A stretch of DNA of 9,725 nt from an uncultured Treponema sp. (GCA_947165795.1 CAMVBP010000068.1:1-9725), one strand, 5' to 3'. Counted from the stretch's first letter, positions 1 to 6,844 are shown. Notes: generated by a model not told the origin, from the letters alone. Translations and numbers: made by a program.

Positions 1-22
1 AGTGATTATGAGTAAATAAAAA

Positions 23-51
23 ATGCCTCGCTTCGGCGAGGCATTTTTTTT
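23..51 (+). terminator. Intrinsic terminator of an upstream gene
   Basis: A perfect 9-bp stem (23-31 with 36-44) closed by a TTCG tetraloop is followed by a run of eight T. This is a textbook rho-independent terminator. An A-run before the stem means it could also work from the other strand. Just upstream, TAA stops occur at 13-15 and 17-19, so the last few codons of a plus-strand gene probably lie at 1-15 or 1-19. The fragment is too short to settle the frame or name the gene. Confidence 0.9.
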
Positions 52-64
52 GTTCTTGTAAGAA

Positions 65-159
65 TTTTCATTATCTTTTATCCTACTGTCGCAATTTTGC
101 TGCGCAAAATCGCTCCGTGCGGCTCTGTTAACCATCGCCGCATGGTATGATAATGAAAA
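65..159. repeat. 11-bp inverted repeat enclosing small hairpins
   Basis: TTTTCATTATC at 65-75 is exactly complementary to GATAATGAAAA at 149-159. Between them are an imperfect GCAATTTTGC / GCAAAATCGC hairpin and an ACCAT/ATGGT pair. The arrangement, about 95 bp with complementary ends and internal palindromes, resembles a small miniature repeat element. No flanking target-site duplication was seen. Confidence 0.4.
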
Positions 160-176
160 CAGCTATACTTCTCAGA

Positions 177-223
177 CATTTTCGGAAAAAAGGTTGCGAG
201 TGACGCAGCAACCGCCGAAAATG
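177..223. repeat. Nested inverted repeat (two-tier hairpin)
   Basis: CATTTTCGG (177-185) pairs perfectly with CCGAAAATG (215-223). Inside it GGTTGC (192-197) pairs with GCAACC (208-213). The two stacked stems suggest folded RNA or a palindromic repeat. No T-run follows on the plus strand, so it is not an obvious terminator. Confidence 0.45.
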
Positions 224-297
224 CCGAGCGCCCCTGCACGAAGGGGATATATATATCAGAACAAATTCATGTCGTTTACTACATTAGTTTGTTAGGC

Positions 298-326
298 TTG
301 ACAATTCTGTTTTGATATTTCATAAT
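298..326 (+). promoter_or_regulatory. sigma-70-type promoter of ssrA
   Basis: TTGACA at 298-303 is a perfect -35 box and CATAAT at 321-326 matches five of six bases of the -10 consensus. The spacer is exactly 17 bp. Initiation would fall near 333, leaving a leader of only a few bases before the mature tmRNA 5' end at 340, to be removed by RNase P. The near-consensus boxes fit a highly expressed stable RNA. Confidence 0.85.
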
Positions 327-339
327 GGGTTTCGCTTTT

Positions 340-721
340 GGGGATGTCCCGGTTTCGACGGAATTGGGAAATCTTGTACTGCAGGTGAGGGTGAAGGTCC
401 TCTAAACTGACAAAAAAATAACTGCAATTTTCGCAAGAAAAGAAGAAGAAGCTGATGAAGCTTACTTCGAAGCAGAAGCACTCGCTGCGTAAGTAGCCGT
501 GCAGGAACTCAGGCGGCCCTGTTCCGCGTTGCCTGATCTTCTTTTACCTTATCGGGACTTGCTGCGCATTGTGTCTGGTCTTTGCGCGGGACTTTTAATC
601 AGAATACGGAGGCGACGCTTGTTATGCTGCTACCGGCTCCCGACAACTACCTCGCATAACTAAACTTGTAGATGTACCTGGTTTACTTTTTCGGACGGGG
701 GTTCAATTCCCCCCATCTCCA
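340..721 (+). ncRNA. ssrA: Transfer-messenger RNA (tmRNA)
   Basis: tmRNA rescues ribosomes stalled on broken mRNAs: it enters as alanyl-tRNA, then serves as a short mRNA that adds a degradation tag. The 5' end GGGGATG (340-346) pairs with CATCTCC (714-720) to form the 7-bp acceptor stem, with one G-U pair. The conserved block CCGGTTTCGACGG follows directly after it. A T arm with a five-G/five-C stem (697-701/709-713) and loop TTCAATT (702-708) sits at the 3' end, with discriminator A721. CCA is not encoded. The resume codon is taken as GCA at 424, in the common context AACTGCA. The tag frame runs 22 codons to TAA at 490-492 and ends in EALAA, matching the usual LAA protease signal. It is a one-piece tmRNA, not a permuted two-piece form. 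Only the tag start is uncertain. Confidence 0.96.
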
Positions 722-738
722 TTCCACAAGAACTTGAT

Positions 739-770
739 TATATTGGGGGCTCATCGCCGCCCCCAATATA
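739..770 (+). terminator. Strong G/C hairpin downstream of ssrA
   Basis: Twelve perfect base pairs (739-750 with 759-770, five G-C pairs and one C-G in the core) enclose an 8-base loop. There is no T-run directly after it, so it probably protects the 3' end or assists the terminator that follows immediately. Confidence 0.6.
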
Positions 771-810
771 AAACGGGAGTCAGAAAATTTCTGACTCCCG
801 TTTTATTTTT
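770..810 (+). terminator. Rho-independent terminator of ssrA
   Basis: A 14-bp perfect stem (770-783 with 791-804) with loop AAAATTT is followed by TTTTATTTTT. The A-tract before the stem makes it potentially bidirectional. It lies about 50 bases past the mature tmRNA 3' end and is the likely transcription stop. Confidence 0.85.
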
Positions 811-815
811 GTTTA

Positions 816-834
816 CGAGTTTTTGAAAAACTCG
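816..834. repeat. Short palindrome CGAGTTTTT/AAAAACTCG
   Basis: Nine-base complementary arms surround a single G (825), so the realistic loop is about five bases. It lies between the ssrA terminator and the convergent terminator of the minus-strand operon. The rest of 811-874 is A/T-rich, with a T7-GC-A8 palindrome near 848-863, and no gene. Confidence 0.5.
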
Positions 835-874
835 ACAGACTACATGTTTTTTTGCAAAAAAAATTGCTACATAT

Positions 875-913
875 AAAAAAAAGGAATCCAACTTTTTTTA
901 TTGGATTCCTTTT
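875..913 (-). terminator. Terminator of the partner-switching operon
   Basis: Read on the minus strand, AAAAGGAATCCAA (913-901) pairs perfectly with 891-879 across a 9-base loop and is followed by a T-run (882-875). It lies 25 bases beyond the stop codon of the HATPase gene, so it ends the minus-strand operon and faces the ssrA terminator. Confidence 0.88.
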
Positions 914-938
914 CGAGCTTTATTCGAAATTGAGGTGA

Positions 939-1490
939 TTATTCACCGTCCATTCCGTTATGGAACTTTGTCTGATATTTTTTAAGCATTGCAACTGCAT
1001 TGCGTTTTCCGTTATAAACGAAACCGCCATTCCAGTATTCAAGGGCAGCAAAAAGAGCGTTACCACCATCCTGGCTGTCAGATTCTTTTGTACGGAATGA
1101 AACGTAGTCTGCAAGCTGTAAGAAGTCATTTTTGTGCAGACATTCAATTCTCTTTCTGTTAAAGTCATTCCATTTTTCCAGATCCTGGAAGCCTTCTCCC
1201 TCATCCTGAACAATAATATGAGCATGTGTAGGGCTGAATGAATACCAAACAGTTACTTTTTTATTTATGTCACAGTGATTTCCGTGTTTTACAGCATTTT
1301 TAATTACTTCACTAATCTGCTGTTCAAGAAGGTTTAACTCTTTAATTTCTGTTGGTGCAGACTGAACAATCAGAAGTGTAAAATATCTGATCTGTCTGAA
1401 GTCTGATGGAAACTCCTTCTTTAGCATATTTGTCTTATCAAATAATGGATCATTCTCATCCGAGCGAAGTTCTTTAAATTCCTGAATCAT
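939..1490 (-). CDS. RsbW/SpoIIAB-like anti-sigma factor and serine kinase (HATPase fold)
   Basis: This 183-aa protein has the GHKL ATP-binding fold used by anti-sigma factor kinases. The N-box is at about 61-71 (EVIKNAVKHGN), giving the general-base Glu61 and magnesium ligand Asn65. The G1 box DEGEGF is at 96-101 and a glycine-rich lid DGGNALFAA is at 141-149. By family knowledge such a protein binds either its sigma factor or an unphosphorylated STAS partner, and phosphorylates the latter using ATP. The partner gene is immediately upstream, 22 bases away. AGGAGG lies a few bases before the ATG, supporting the start. The length is a little above that of classical RsbW (about 160 aa), with an extra 30 or so residues at the N terminus. 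No sigma factor gene is nearby, so the final target is unknown; it need not be a sigma factor. Confidence 0.9.
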   Translation of the reverse strand: MIQEFKELRSDENDPLFDKTNMLKKEFPSDFRQIRYFTLLIVQSAPTEIKELNLLEQQISEVIKNAVKHGNHCDINKKVTVWYSFSPTHAHIIVQDEGEGFQDLEKWNDFNRKRIECLHKNDFLQLADYVSFRTKESDSQDGGNALFAALEYWNGGFVYNGKRNAVAMLKKYQTKFHNGMDGE

Positions 1491-1512
1491 ATAATCCTCC
1501 TAACTCTCGCAA

Positions 1513-1851
1513 TTATTCTTTAACCATTAAAAGAGCTTCTTCAATACTGTTTGCAATAGGGAAGTAGCCCATAAGTTTTGTAAGTTCAATTACCTTCTTA
1601 ACTGAACCATGAATATTTGCAATAGCTAGATTTAAATTCATCTTTTTAATTGTTGAACAAATGTAAATAAGTGCACCAATTCCAGACGAGTCGATGTAAT
1701 CTACCTGTTCCAGATTGATAACAAAATTCTTTACATTTTTCTCCAACATTTTCATTACAAGCTCCTTCAGTTTATAGGAGTTGTAAAGATCCATTTCTCC
1801 GGTTACGTCAATAATATAAACATCGCCGTTCTTTCGTATTTTAAGTTCCAT
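1513..1851 (-). CDS. STAS-domain anti-sigma factor antagonist
   Basis: This 112-aa protein is a single STAS domain, the usual length for SpoIIAA/RsbV proteins. The core motif DYIDSSGIGAL (51-61) contains the conserved Asp-Ser-Ser-Gly; Ser55 matches the serine phosphorylated in SpoIIAA. In the unphosphorylated state such proteins bind the HATPase partner and free its client; phosphorylation switches this off, and a PP2C phosphatase reverses it. The gene lies between its presumed phosphatase (upstream) and kinase (22 bases downstream), completing the module. An AAAGGAG ribosome site sits just before the ATG and begins directly after the TAG stop of the phosphatase C-terminal frame at 1866. It appears intact. 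Confidence 0.93.
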   Translation of the reverse strand: MELKIRKNGDVYIIDVTGEMDLYNSYKLKELVMKMLEKNVKNFVINLEQVDYIDSSGIGALIYICSTIKKMNLNLAIANIHGSVKKVIELTKLMGYFPIANSIEEALLMVKE

Positions 1852-1865
1852 ATAGAAGCTCCTTT

Positions 1866-2108
1866 CTATTGAATTTTAATGACCAGAAGGCTTTGGTCAT
1901 CATATTGCTGCGCAATACCACAATACTTTTTCAAATCGTCTTTTACACGGTTTGAAATATCTTTTGCATTTGCGTTGCAATTTTTTACAATTACTTTTTT
2001 AAAGTTGTCGGTTGAATATTGTACACCATTTTCACTAAGAGATTCAAGTAAACCATCGGTACAAGTTGCAAGAATATCTCCAGAATTTAATTTAATTATC
2101 TGATTAGA
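1866..2108 (-). pseudogene. Out-of-frame C-terminal part of the SpoIIE-type phosphatase
   Basis: In the frame one base back (-1) from the upstream phosphatase ORF, 80 codons continue the PP2C fold exactly where that ORF breaks off. GDILATCTDGLLES (about 10-23) is the typical GDxLxxxTDG strand with a metal-binding Asp. DDQSLLVIK (70-78) is the typical C-terminal DD-x-[ST]-LLV end, just before TAG at 1866-1868. It has no ATG start or ribosome site of its own, so it is not an independent gene. The stop sits 14 bases before the STAS start, normal operon spacing. One base deletion, or a sequencing error, near 2099-2117 would explain the split; joined, the protein would be about 550 aa. Confidence 0.88.
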
Positions 2109-3529
2109 ATGTCTTTTGTAACACCGAGCGGTTCGCTTATAGAAGAGAGTTGTTTAAACTCTTTTGTTTCTGCAGAATAGAGGAATACAGGATTATTTCC
2201 GCAAGTAGAGATTTCTGCTTCTTTTGTTGTTGCATTGTAGTTTATGAGTGCAACACTTGCAAAGTGGTCAATCTTTGTGCTTTCGAGACAAATTCCTCTG
2301 TTTGTCCAAGACATAATAGTTGATGCAGACTGATTTGTATTTACGGCAAGTCTAAGAATTGCACGAATCATTATCATAACGATAAGCGAGTTCATACCTT
2401 TTCCAGCAACGTCTGCCATAATAAACGAAACCTTATCTTTTCTTGCAACTATAATATCGTAGTAGTCACCGCAGACATTTTCTGCCGCATTTGAGAAACA
2501 TCCGATTGAAAGTCCTGGAATAACAGGAAGTTTTGCAGGAAGCATGTCTTTCTGATATTTAGAAGCAATGCTTCCGCCTTTGTTCAATTCAGTATGTTCT
2601 GCATAAGCAAGGAAGCTGTAAAGCGGTCTCATTGTTGAAGAAATTGCATCGCCAAGAATAAGAGCTTCATTGAAGTCTTCGTTAGAGAACTTTTCGTTTT
2701 CCGGATTTCTTGAAAGTGCAATTACACCAAGAGTTCCTTCTGCATGCTTGATAGGAACAAAAATATAGCTTCCGCATCTTAAGAATTCTTCAGGTCCATT
2801 CTGATAAATTCTTCCGTCTTTTACAGAGTCCGGAATGTATGCAGGTTCTCCATTTGAATAAATATCACCAAAAATATTGCCTTCAAGCTGGAATTGTGCA
2901 AATTTGAAGTTAGTTTCTACGCGAATAGGCTTATGAGGAAGGTCATCCGGCAATTTATATGGAGGAGGGAACGAACCTTTGAATGATTTTACTGCAAGAG
3001 TATTGTCATAATCATCTGCGATAAGAATTACACAACCATCGGCTTTAACTTTTTCCATAAGAATATCATTACAATATTCCAGGAAGTTTTCCATACTGTT
3101 GTCGCTTGAGAAGAAAGTTGAAAGCTTAGAAATAAGATCTTTGTTTACATCAAGTAATTTCTGATGTTTTTCTTCGAGTTTTGCAACAACTTCTTTAGTA
3201 ACTGTATCTGAATCCTGACTGGTTGCAAGTTTTGCATTTTTTTCTGCAAGTTTTTCTTCACGTCGCTTTGGAGTATCAAAAATCTTAATTATCATAATAG
3301 GTATTAACGAAAGCTCACAGAGTATAGCCGTAAATACGAAATATATATAATACTCTTTATAATAACAGTAAATTGAACCCACAAGCATCAATGCTGTTGC
3401 AACAAAAAAAATGAAACTAATCTTTGCTGTATTTTTGATTTTTATAATCGCCATGAGTGCAATGAGTATAACTGCTACACCCGCACAAAGCAGCAAAGGA
3501 AATCCTATAAATGAATCAATAGTTGGCAA
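2096..3529 (-). CDS. Membrane GAF-SpoIIE (RsbU-like) phosphatase, truncated by frameshift
   Basis: The 477-aa open frame encodes about three N-terminal membrane helices (8-30, 36-57, 61-83), a charged coiled coil (about 88-135), a GAF-like sensor domain (about 145-305) and a SpoIIE/PP2C phosphatase domain from about 320. Phosphatase motifs visible are QKDMLP (326-331), VCGDYYD (352-358), ADVAGKG (372-378), CGNNPVFLY (443-451) and SEPLGV (465-470). The frame then ends abruptly at a TAA (2096-2098) inside the domain, and the remaining strands with two metal-binding Asp motifs lie in the -1 frame at 1866-2108. As written, the product should lack activity. The role of the intact family is to dephosphorylate a STAS protein in response to a membrane or GAF-sensed signal, and that substrate is the next gene. 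The start is TTG at 3527-3529, six bases after GGGAG (3540-3536); the nearby ATG is in another frame and stops at once. Confidence 0.88.
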   Translation of the reverse strand: MPTIDSFIGFPLLLCAGVAVILIALMAIIKIKNTAKISFIFFVATALMLVGSIYCYYKEYYIYFVFTAILCELSLIPIMIIKIFDTPKRREEKLAEKNAKLATSQDSDTVTKEVVAKLEEKHQKLLDVNKDLISKLSTFFSSDNSMENFLEYCNDILMEKVKADGCVILIADDYDNTLAVKSFKGSFPPPYKLPDDLPHKPIRVETNFKFAQFQLEGNIFGDIYSNGEPAYIPDSVKDGRIYQNGPEEFLRCGSYIFVPIKHAEGTLGVIALSRNPENEKFSNEDFNEALILGDAISSTMRPLYSFLAYAEHTELNKGGSIASKYQKDMLPAKLPVIPGLSIGCFSNAAENVCGDYYDIIVARKDKVSFIMADVAGKGMNSLIVMIMIRAILRLAVNTNQSASTIMSWTNRGICLESTKIDHFASVALINYNATTKEAEISTCGNNPVFLYSAETKEFKQLSSISEPLGVTKDILIR

Positions 3530-3595
3530 GAGTAACTCCCATTTAAGCGAATTAACGCATTTTTAAATTTTTTAACAAAAAATATTTGTATTTTT

Positions 3596-3624
3596 ATTCT
3601 AACATTGAAATTTTTAGCCGTCAA
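3596..3624 (-). promoter_or_regulatory. Promoter of the partner-switching operon
   Basis: On the minus strand TTGACG (3624-3619), a 17-base spacer and TAGAAT (3601-3596) match the housekeeping consensus at five of six positions each. It lies in the 134-base gap between the ParB-like gene and the phosphatase and would give an A/T-rich leader of about 60 bases. No terminator was seen before it, so read-through from the upstream operon is also possible. Confidence 0.72.
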
Positions 3625-3663
3625 CATTTTTTTGCATACATATTTCTTTTGCTATATCACCTT

Positions 3664-4644
3664 TTACAGATGATTTTTTGTTTCTTTTACTTCGGCGTCT
3701 GTTTCTTTGTCCAGAGTTTCTGTTGAGCTGTTTTCTATTGCTTTTCTTAGAATTATGCTTTTAATTCTGTTTACAATTCTTCTTCGGAGAGGAATTCTGT
3801 ATGTTTTTTCAAAATTCTTAGCAACTTCATCAATAGAAATGTCATCTCCAAACTTTTTCTTTAAATCATCCCAGTATCTTACAAGCCAGACATATAAATC
3901 GGCAACTGTTCGGTGCGGAAATGAACGGAGCATCTTATTTTTATTGATTGTAGAAGCCAGAGGAAAATAAACATTCTTATACCACGAATCGATAGCTTCG
4001 GCCAGGCTTATTTCTTCTTCCTTATTCTGATTCATAAAGTATTTATGTGTCAGAATATGATTGTAAATTACGTCGTAACGTCCTGTGCGCGAAAAATCAA
4101 GGCACCAGTAATCAGTTATATCGCCAAAACCTGTTTCTGAATAAAAAACACGTTTTTCATAGTTTATAATCTGATTAACGATATCTTTTATATTATCAGG
4201 CTGTTTTAATACAATTTCGCTCTGAAGTGAAACAACTTCTGCATCTATAAACTCTGTTCCCCTTGCTTTTGCAACAGAAACCCTGTGATTTCCGTCTCTT
4301 ACAAAGAATAATCCCGAAATTTCGTATACTTTTATAGGTGGTAAATCTATTGAGCGGAGTGCTGCTTCGTCTACATGTTCCCATCTTGCCTTTAAATGTG
4401 AACTTTTAGGGAAAAAACGATTGTCAAAATCGTTATAACGGCCTTCGCTTCCAACAATTTTAGCAATTGGAATTACCTTCATTCCTACGTATGTTTCATT
4501 CATAGGTTTTATCATTTGCTTTACGTCGTTTAAAGAAATGAGGGAAACTTCCTCCGGCGAAAGCAGATGCTGAATGGAATTTACAAATGCTTTATTTCTT
4601 GCTTTATTAAAATCTTCTTCTGATTGTGCAGATACCATGTTCAT
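3664..4644 (-). CDS. ParB/sulfiredoxin-fold protein of unknown function
   Basis: This is a 326-aa soluble protein. The recognisable part is FFVRDGNHRVSVAKARG (113-129), the GxHR core of the ParB N-terminal/sulfiredoxin superfamily, preceded by PIKVYEI (103-109) and followed by IDAEVV (133-138), as in that fold. The family binds nucleotides or acts as nuclease, CTPase or transcription factor. No helix-turn-helix or ParB DNA-binding domain is obvious, so a chromosome-partition role is not indicated. A basic stretch (about 283-303, RIPLRRR then RIKSIILRK) and an acidic tail close the protein. It is the last gene of a three-gene operon, 17 bases after the phosphoesterase. GGGAGG (4657-4652) seven bases before the ATG fixes the start; a second ATG two codons on is less well placed. 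Function unknown. Confidence 0.8.
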   Translation of the reverse strand: MNMVSAQSEEDFNKARNKAFVNSIQHLLSPEEVSLISLNDVKQMIKPMNETYVGMKVIPIAKIVGSEGRYNDFDNRFFPKSSHLKARWEHVDEAALRSIDLPPIKVYEISGLFFVRDGNHRVSVAKARGTEFIDAEVVSLQSEIVLKQPDNIKDIVNQIINYEKRVFYSETGFGDITDYWCLDFSRTGRYDVIYNHILTHKYFMNQNKEEEISLAEAIDSWYKNVYFPLASTINKNKMLRSFPHRTVADLYVWLVRYWDDLKKKFGDDISIDEVAKNFEKTYRIPLRRRIVNRIKSIILRKAIENSSTETLDKETDAEVKETKNHL

Positions 4645-4661
4645 TAATAAACCTCCCGGAA

Positions 4662-5405
4662 TTATGATTTTTGAGTAGTCTGCGATTGTTTTGAATCTTC
4701 TGTTTCAGGCGGAAATTCAATTACACAATGTGCATATGCATTTACAACCGTTGTTTCAAAATATTTGCCGACACGTTCTTCGCGCATATCATAAAGATGA
4801 ATGTGTCCGTGAATCATGTATGCAGGCTTGTATTTTTCCAGAAACCAGTTGTAACATTCAAATCCTACATGGCAGGGATCTTCCTTATCATGAATATGAC
4901 GTGGAGACGCATGTGTCATAAGGATATCCAGATAACGTCCATATTTTAATTTATTACAGATCAGCCGCGGAATCAGTTTGAAAAGTTTTAATTTCATCTG
5001 AAAATCCGTATACTGGCATAATCCTTTATTGTACTTCCTTGAGCCCGACATTCCGGCAATTAAAAGGGGGGTTGATTTACCCTTATCATTAATTACTGGA
5101 AAACGCCAGTCTTCAAAACTTTTAAAACCTAAATAAATGGCACCATGGCCGTGAGAACTTGCAAAATGTTCTGCAAATTTTTCGCTGCTTACTGCTGTTG
5201 TCGGATGATAATAATGAAATTCTTCCAGATTGTGGTTTCCGAATACAAAATATGTCGGTTTATTGAATACTGTAACGATAAAATCTACATAATCTAATGG
5301 TAAATCACCGGCACATAAAATTAAATCTATATCAGGAAAGGCTTCTTTAACATTCTGATTGTAAATCATAGGATCTACATAATCCGAAACGCATAAAATC
5401 TTCAT
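4662..5405 (-). CDS. Calcineurin-like metallophosphoesterase
   Basis: This 247-aa protein carries the two-metal phosphoesterase motifs in order: SDYVD (7-11), AGDLPLDY (32-39), FGNHN (55-59, with the Asn-His pair 57/58), MTHASP (163-168) and HGHIH (199-203). These predict a cytoplasmic hydrolase of phosphomono- or diesters. Motif I is usually D-x-H; here Asp8 is followed at +2 by Val10, so the first metal site lacks its usual histidine, though a SDxVDP form occurs in a subgroup as far as I recall. The substrate cannot be inferred. No signal peptide. It sits 20 bases after the TPR gene and 17 before the ParB-like gene, a co-transcribed trio. The ribosome site is weak (AGGA about 13 bases from the ATG). 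Confidence 0.87.
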   Translation of the reverse strand: MKILCVSDYVDPMIYNQNVKEAFPDIDLILCAGDLPLDYVDFIVTVFNKPTYFVFGNHNLEEFHYYHPTTAVSSEKFAEHFASSHGHGAIYLGFKSFEDWRFPVINDKGKSTPLLIAGMSGSRKYNKGLCQYTDFQMKLKLFKLIPRLICNKLKYGRYLDILMTHASPRHIHDKEDPCHVGFECYNWFLEKYKPAYMIHGHIHLYDMREERVGKYFETTVVNAYAHCVIEFPPETEDSKQSQTTQKS

Positions 5406-5425
5406 TTTTTAATTTAACATCCTGT

Positions 5426-6787
5426 TTAGCTTCCTGCTTTTGAAAGCACAGCTTCGAGTTTTTGCTTGTCAATAAGTTCAATAGGTCTGTTTTCTGCAAA
5501 ACGTCTGGCCTGATTATTATATCCTGAACTTGAAAACAGGAATGTTTTAATACTGTTTATGGATTTCATAGTATCGAGCGCTTCATGAACTTCCTGTTCT
5601 TCTACAGGCTCCGGATTTCTGTAAAATCTAATAAGAAGAACCTGTTTTCTTACGTTCATCCATGAATCATCGCCTTTAGAAACTCCTGTTAATTGAGCTC
5701 CCCATTTTTTTGAATCGCAGCTTAAAACCTGAAGTCCAAGTCCTTTTGCTGCTGCATTTTTACAGATTTCGGCAAATTCATCATTGCTGCTGGTTAAATA
5801 ATCTTTAAGGTAGTCGTTTGCCTGTAAATCCTTGTATTCAGTGAGTTTTGCCGAAACATCCCTAAAGCCCTTATTAATTTTATAAATGGCTTCCCACTGT
5901 TCAAGGGCTTTATCAATTTTACGGATTTTTTCATAGCAGAGTCCAAGAAAATAGCGGGCAAAAAGAGTTTCAGAAGAACTGTTGTTTTTATCCAATTCAA
6001 TTGCACGCTGAAAATCTACCATTGCATTGTCATAGCGGCTGGCAATCATATAGCAGGAACCGTGTTCAATAATTGCTTTTTGTTTTACGTCCGGATCTCT
6101 CTGCGCTTTTTCAAAAGCCTTTAAGGCTCCCTGTAAATCTTTTTCATCCTTGAATATTTTTCCAAGGTAATAATAGCTTGAATATGTATCGGGACTAAGC
6201 TTTAAGGCTGTTGCAATCTCTTTTTTAGCTTCATTGAATTGTTTTGTTCTATAATACATCATTCCAATTTCGGCATGAGCTTTTGCATGTTTTTTATCGA
6301 TCATTGCAGTTTTCTGCATAAATCCTAACGCAATGTCGTATCTGCTCTGAAGTTCGTAAATTTTTCCTGCCTGGAAAAAGTTGTCTGCATTTGTAGGTTC
6401 CATTTTTGTAAGCAGAAGAAAATTCTTTAAAGCATCATTCTGCTGTTTATAATCAAGAAGGAGATAAGCATATTCTTTTCTAAAATCAACTTCTTCAATT
6501 CCTTCTCCAAAAACTGCGTTTTCATCTACAGATTTGTATTCAAGAATTGCAAGTTCTTTTCTGTTTTCTTTAAGGTAAGCTTTTCCAAGATAATAATGAG
6601 CGGTAAAATTTTTAGGATCTTTTGCAATAATCTGTTTTGCTATTTTTATGGCATTTTGGGTTTTGCCCTGTTTTATGAGCTTTGGAACGGCATCGATTTT
6701 TTGCGGAGATATAATATTTTTGATAACAAAGAACGCTAATATTCCGATTACACCTACAAGCAGTGCAATAACAATTATGATACCCAT
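5426..6787 (-). CDS. Membrane-anchored TPR protein with degenerate Mrr-like C-terminal domain
   Basis: This 453-aa protein starts with a membrane helix (about 3-24), followed by a long array of tetratricopeptide repeats (about 30-320), for example AHYYLGKAYLKENRKELAI (63-81), a scaffold for protein contacts. The last ~115 residues differ. VLLIRFYR (383-390), EVHEALDTMKS (399-409), TFLFSSSGYNNQARRFA (415-431) and PIELIDKQKLEAVL (435-448) follow the order of an Mrr/restriction-endonuclease-like domain, whose end typically reads near PIxLIDGxxL. The place where active Mrr proteins show QxK reads IRFYR here, so cleavage activity is doubtful and a binding role more likely. That domain call is by eye and moderate in strength. 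First gene of the operon; the ATG follows GGAG (6801-6798) at about ten bases, downstream of the promoter at 6845-6873. Confidence 0.83.
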   Translation of the reverse strand: MGIIIVIALLVGVIGILAFFVIKNIISPQKIDAVPKLIKQGKTQNAIKIAKQIIAKDPKNFTAHYYLGKAYLKENRKELAILEYKSVDENAVFGEGIEEVDFRKEYAYLLLDYKQQNDALKNFLLLTKMEPTNADNFFQAGKIYELQSRYDIALGFMQKTAMIDKKHAKAHAEIGMMYYRTKQFNEAKKEIATALKLSPDTYSSYYYLGKIFKDEKDLQGALKAFEKAQRDPDVKQKAIIEHGSCYMIASRYDNAMVDFQRAIELDKNNSSSETLFARYFLGLCYEKIRKIDKALEQWEAIYKINKGFRDVSAKLTEYKDLQANDYLKDYLTSSNDEFAEICKNAAAKGLGLQVLSCDSKKWGAQLTGVSKGDDSWMNVRKQVLLIRFYRNPEPVEEQEVHEALDTMKSINSIKTFLFSSSGYNNQARRFAENRPIELIDKQKLEAVLSKAGS

Positions 6788-6844
6788 TCCTGTAAAACTC
6801 CAATAATAAAGTTGGTTAAGAAAGTAAACAGAACTTCGATAATA

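Larger units (their letters stand above)
52..297. other. Non-coding, repeat-rich spacer before ssrA
   Basis: No credible reading frame is present. The stretch holds several inverted repeats. TTTTCATTATC (65-75) is mirrored by GATAATGAAAA (149-159), and these enclose smaller hairpins at 91-100/104-113 (one mismatch) and 131-135/142-146. A nested hairpin follows, with an outer stem 177-185/215-223 and an inner stem 192-197/208-213. A short CCCCT/AGGGG hairpin lies at 231-246. It is clearly more G+C-rich in patches than the flanking spacers. It could be a dispersed intergenic repeat element or a structured RNA; the sequence alone does not decide. Confidence 0.45.

Noticed and set aside
920..1225. 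101-codon minus-strand frame within the HATPase gene
   Set aside because: It overlaps the well-supported anti-sigma factor in another frame and shows no domain.
1879..2103. 74-codon plus-strand frame
   Set aside because: It is antisense to the displaced phosphatase C terminus, which has clear PP2C motifs on the minus strand.
2096..2125. Programmed -1 frameshift signal in the phosphatase gene
   Set aside because: No X-XXY-YYZ heptamer in the correct phase, nor a clear downstream stem, was seen; a deletion or sequence error is simpler, although recoding is not excluded.
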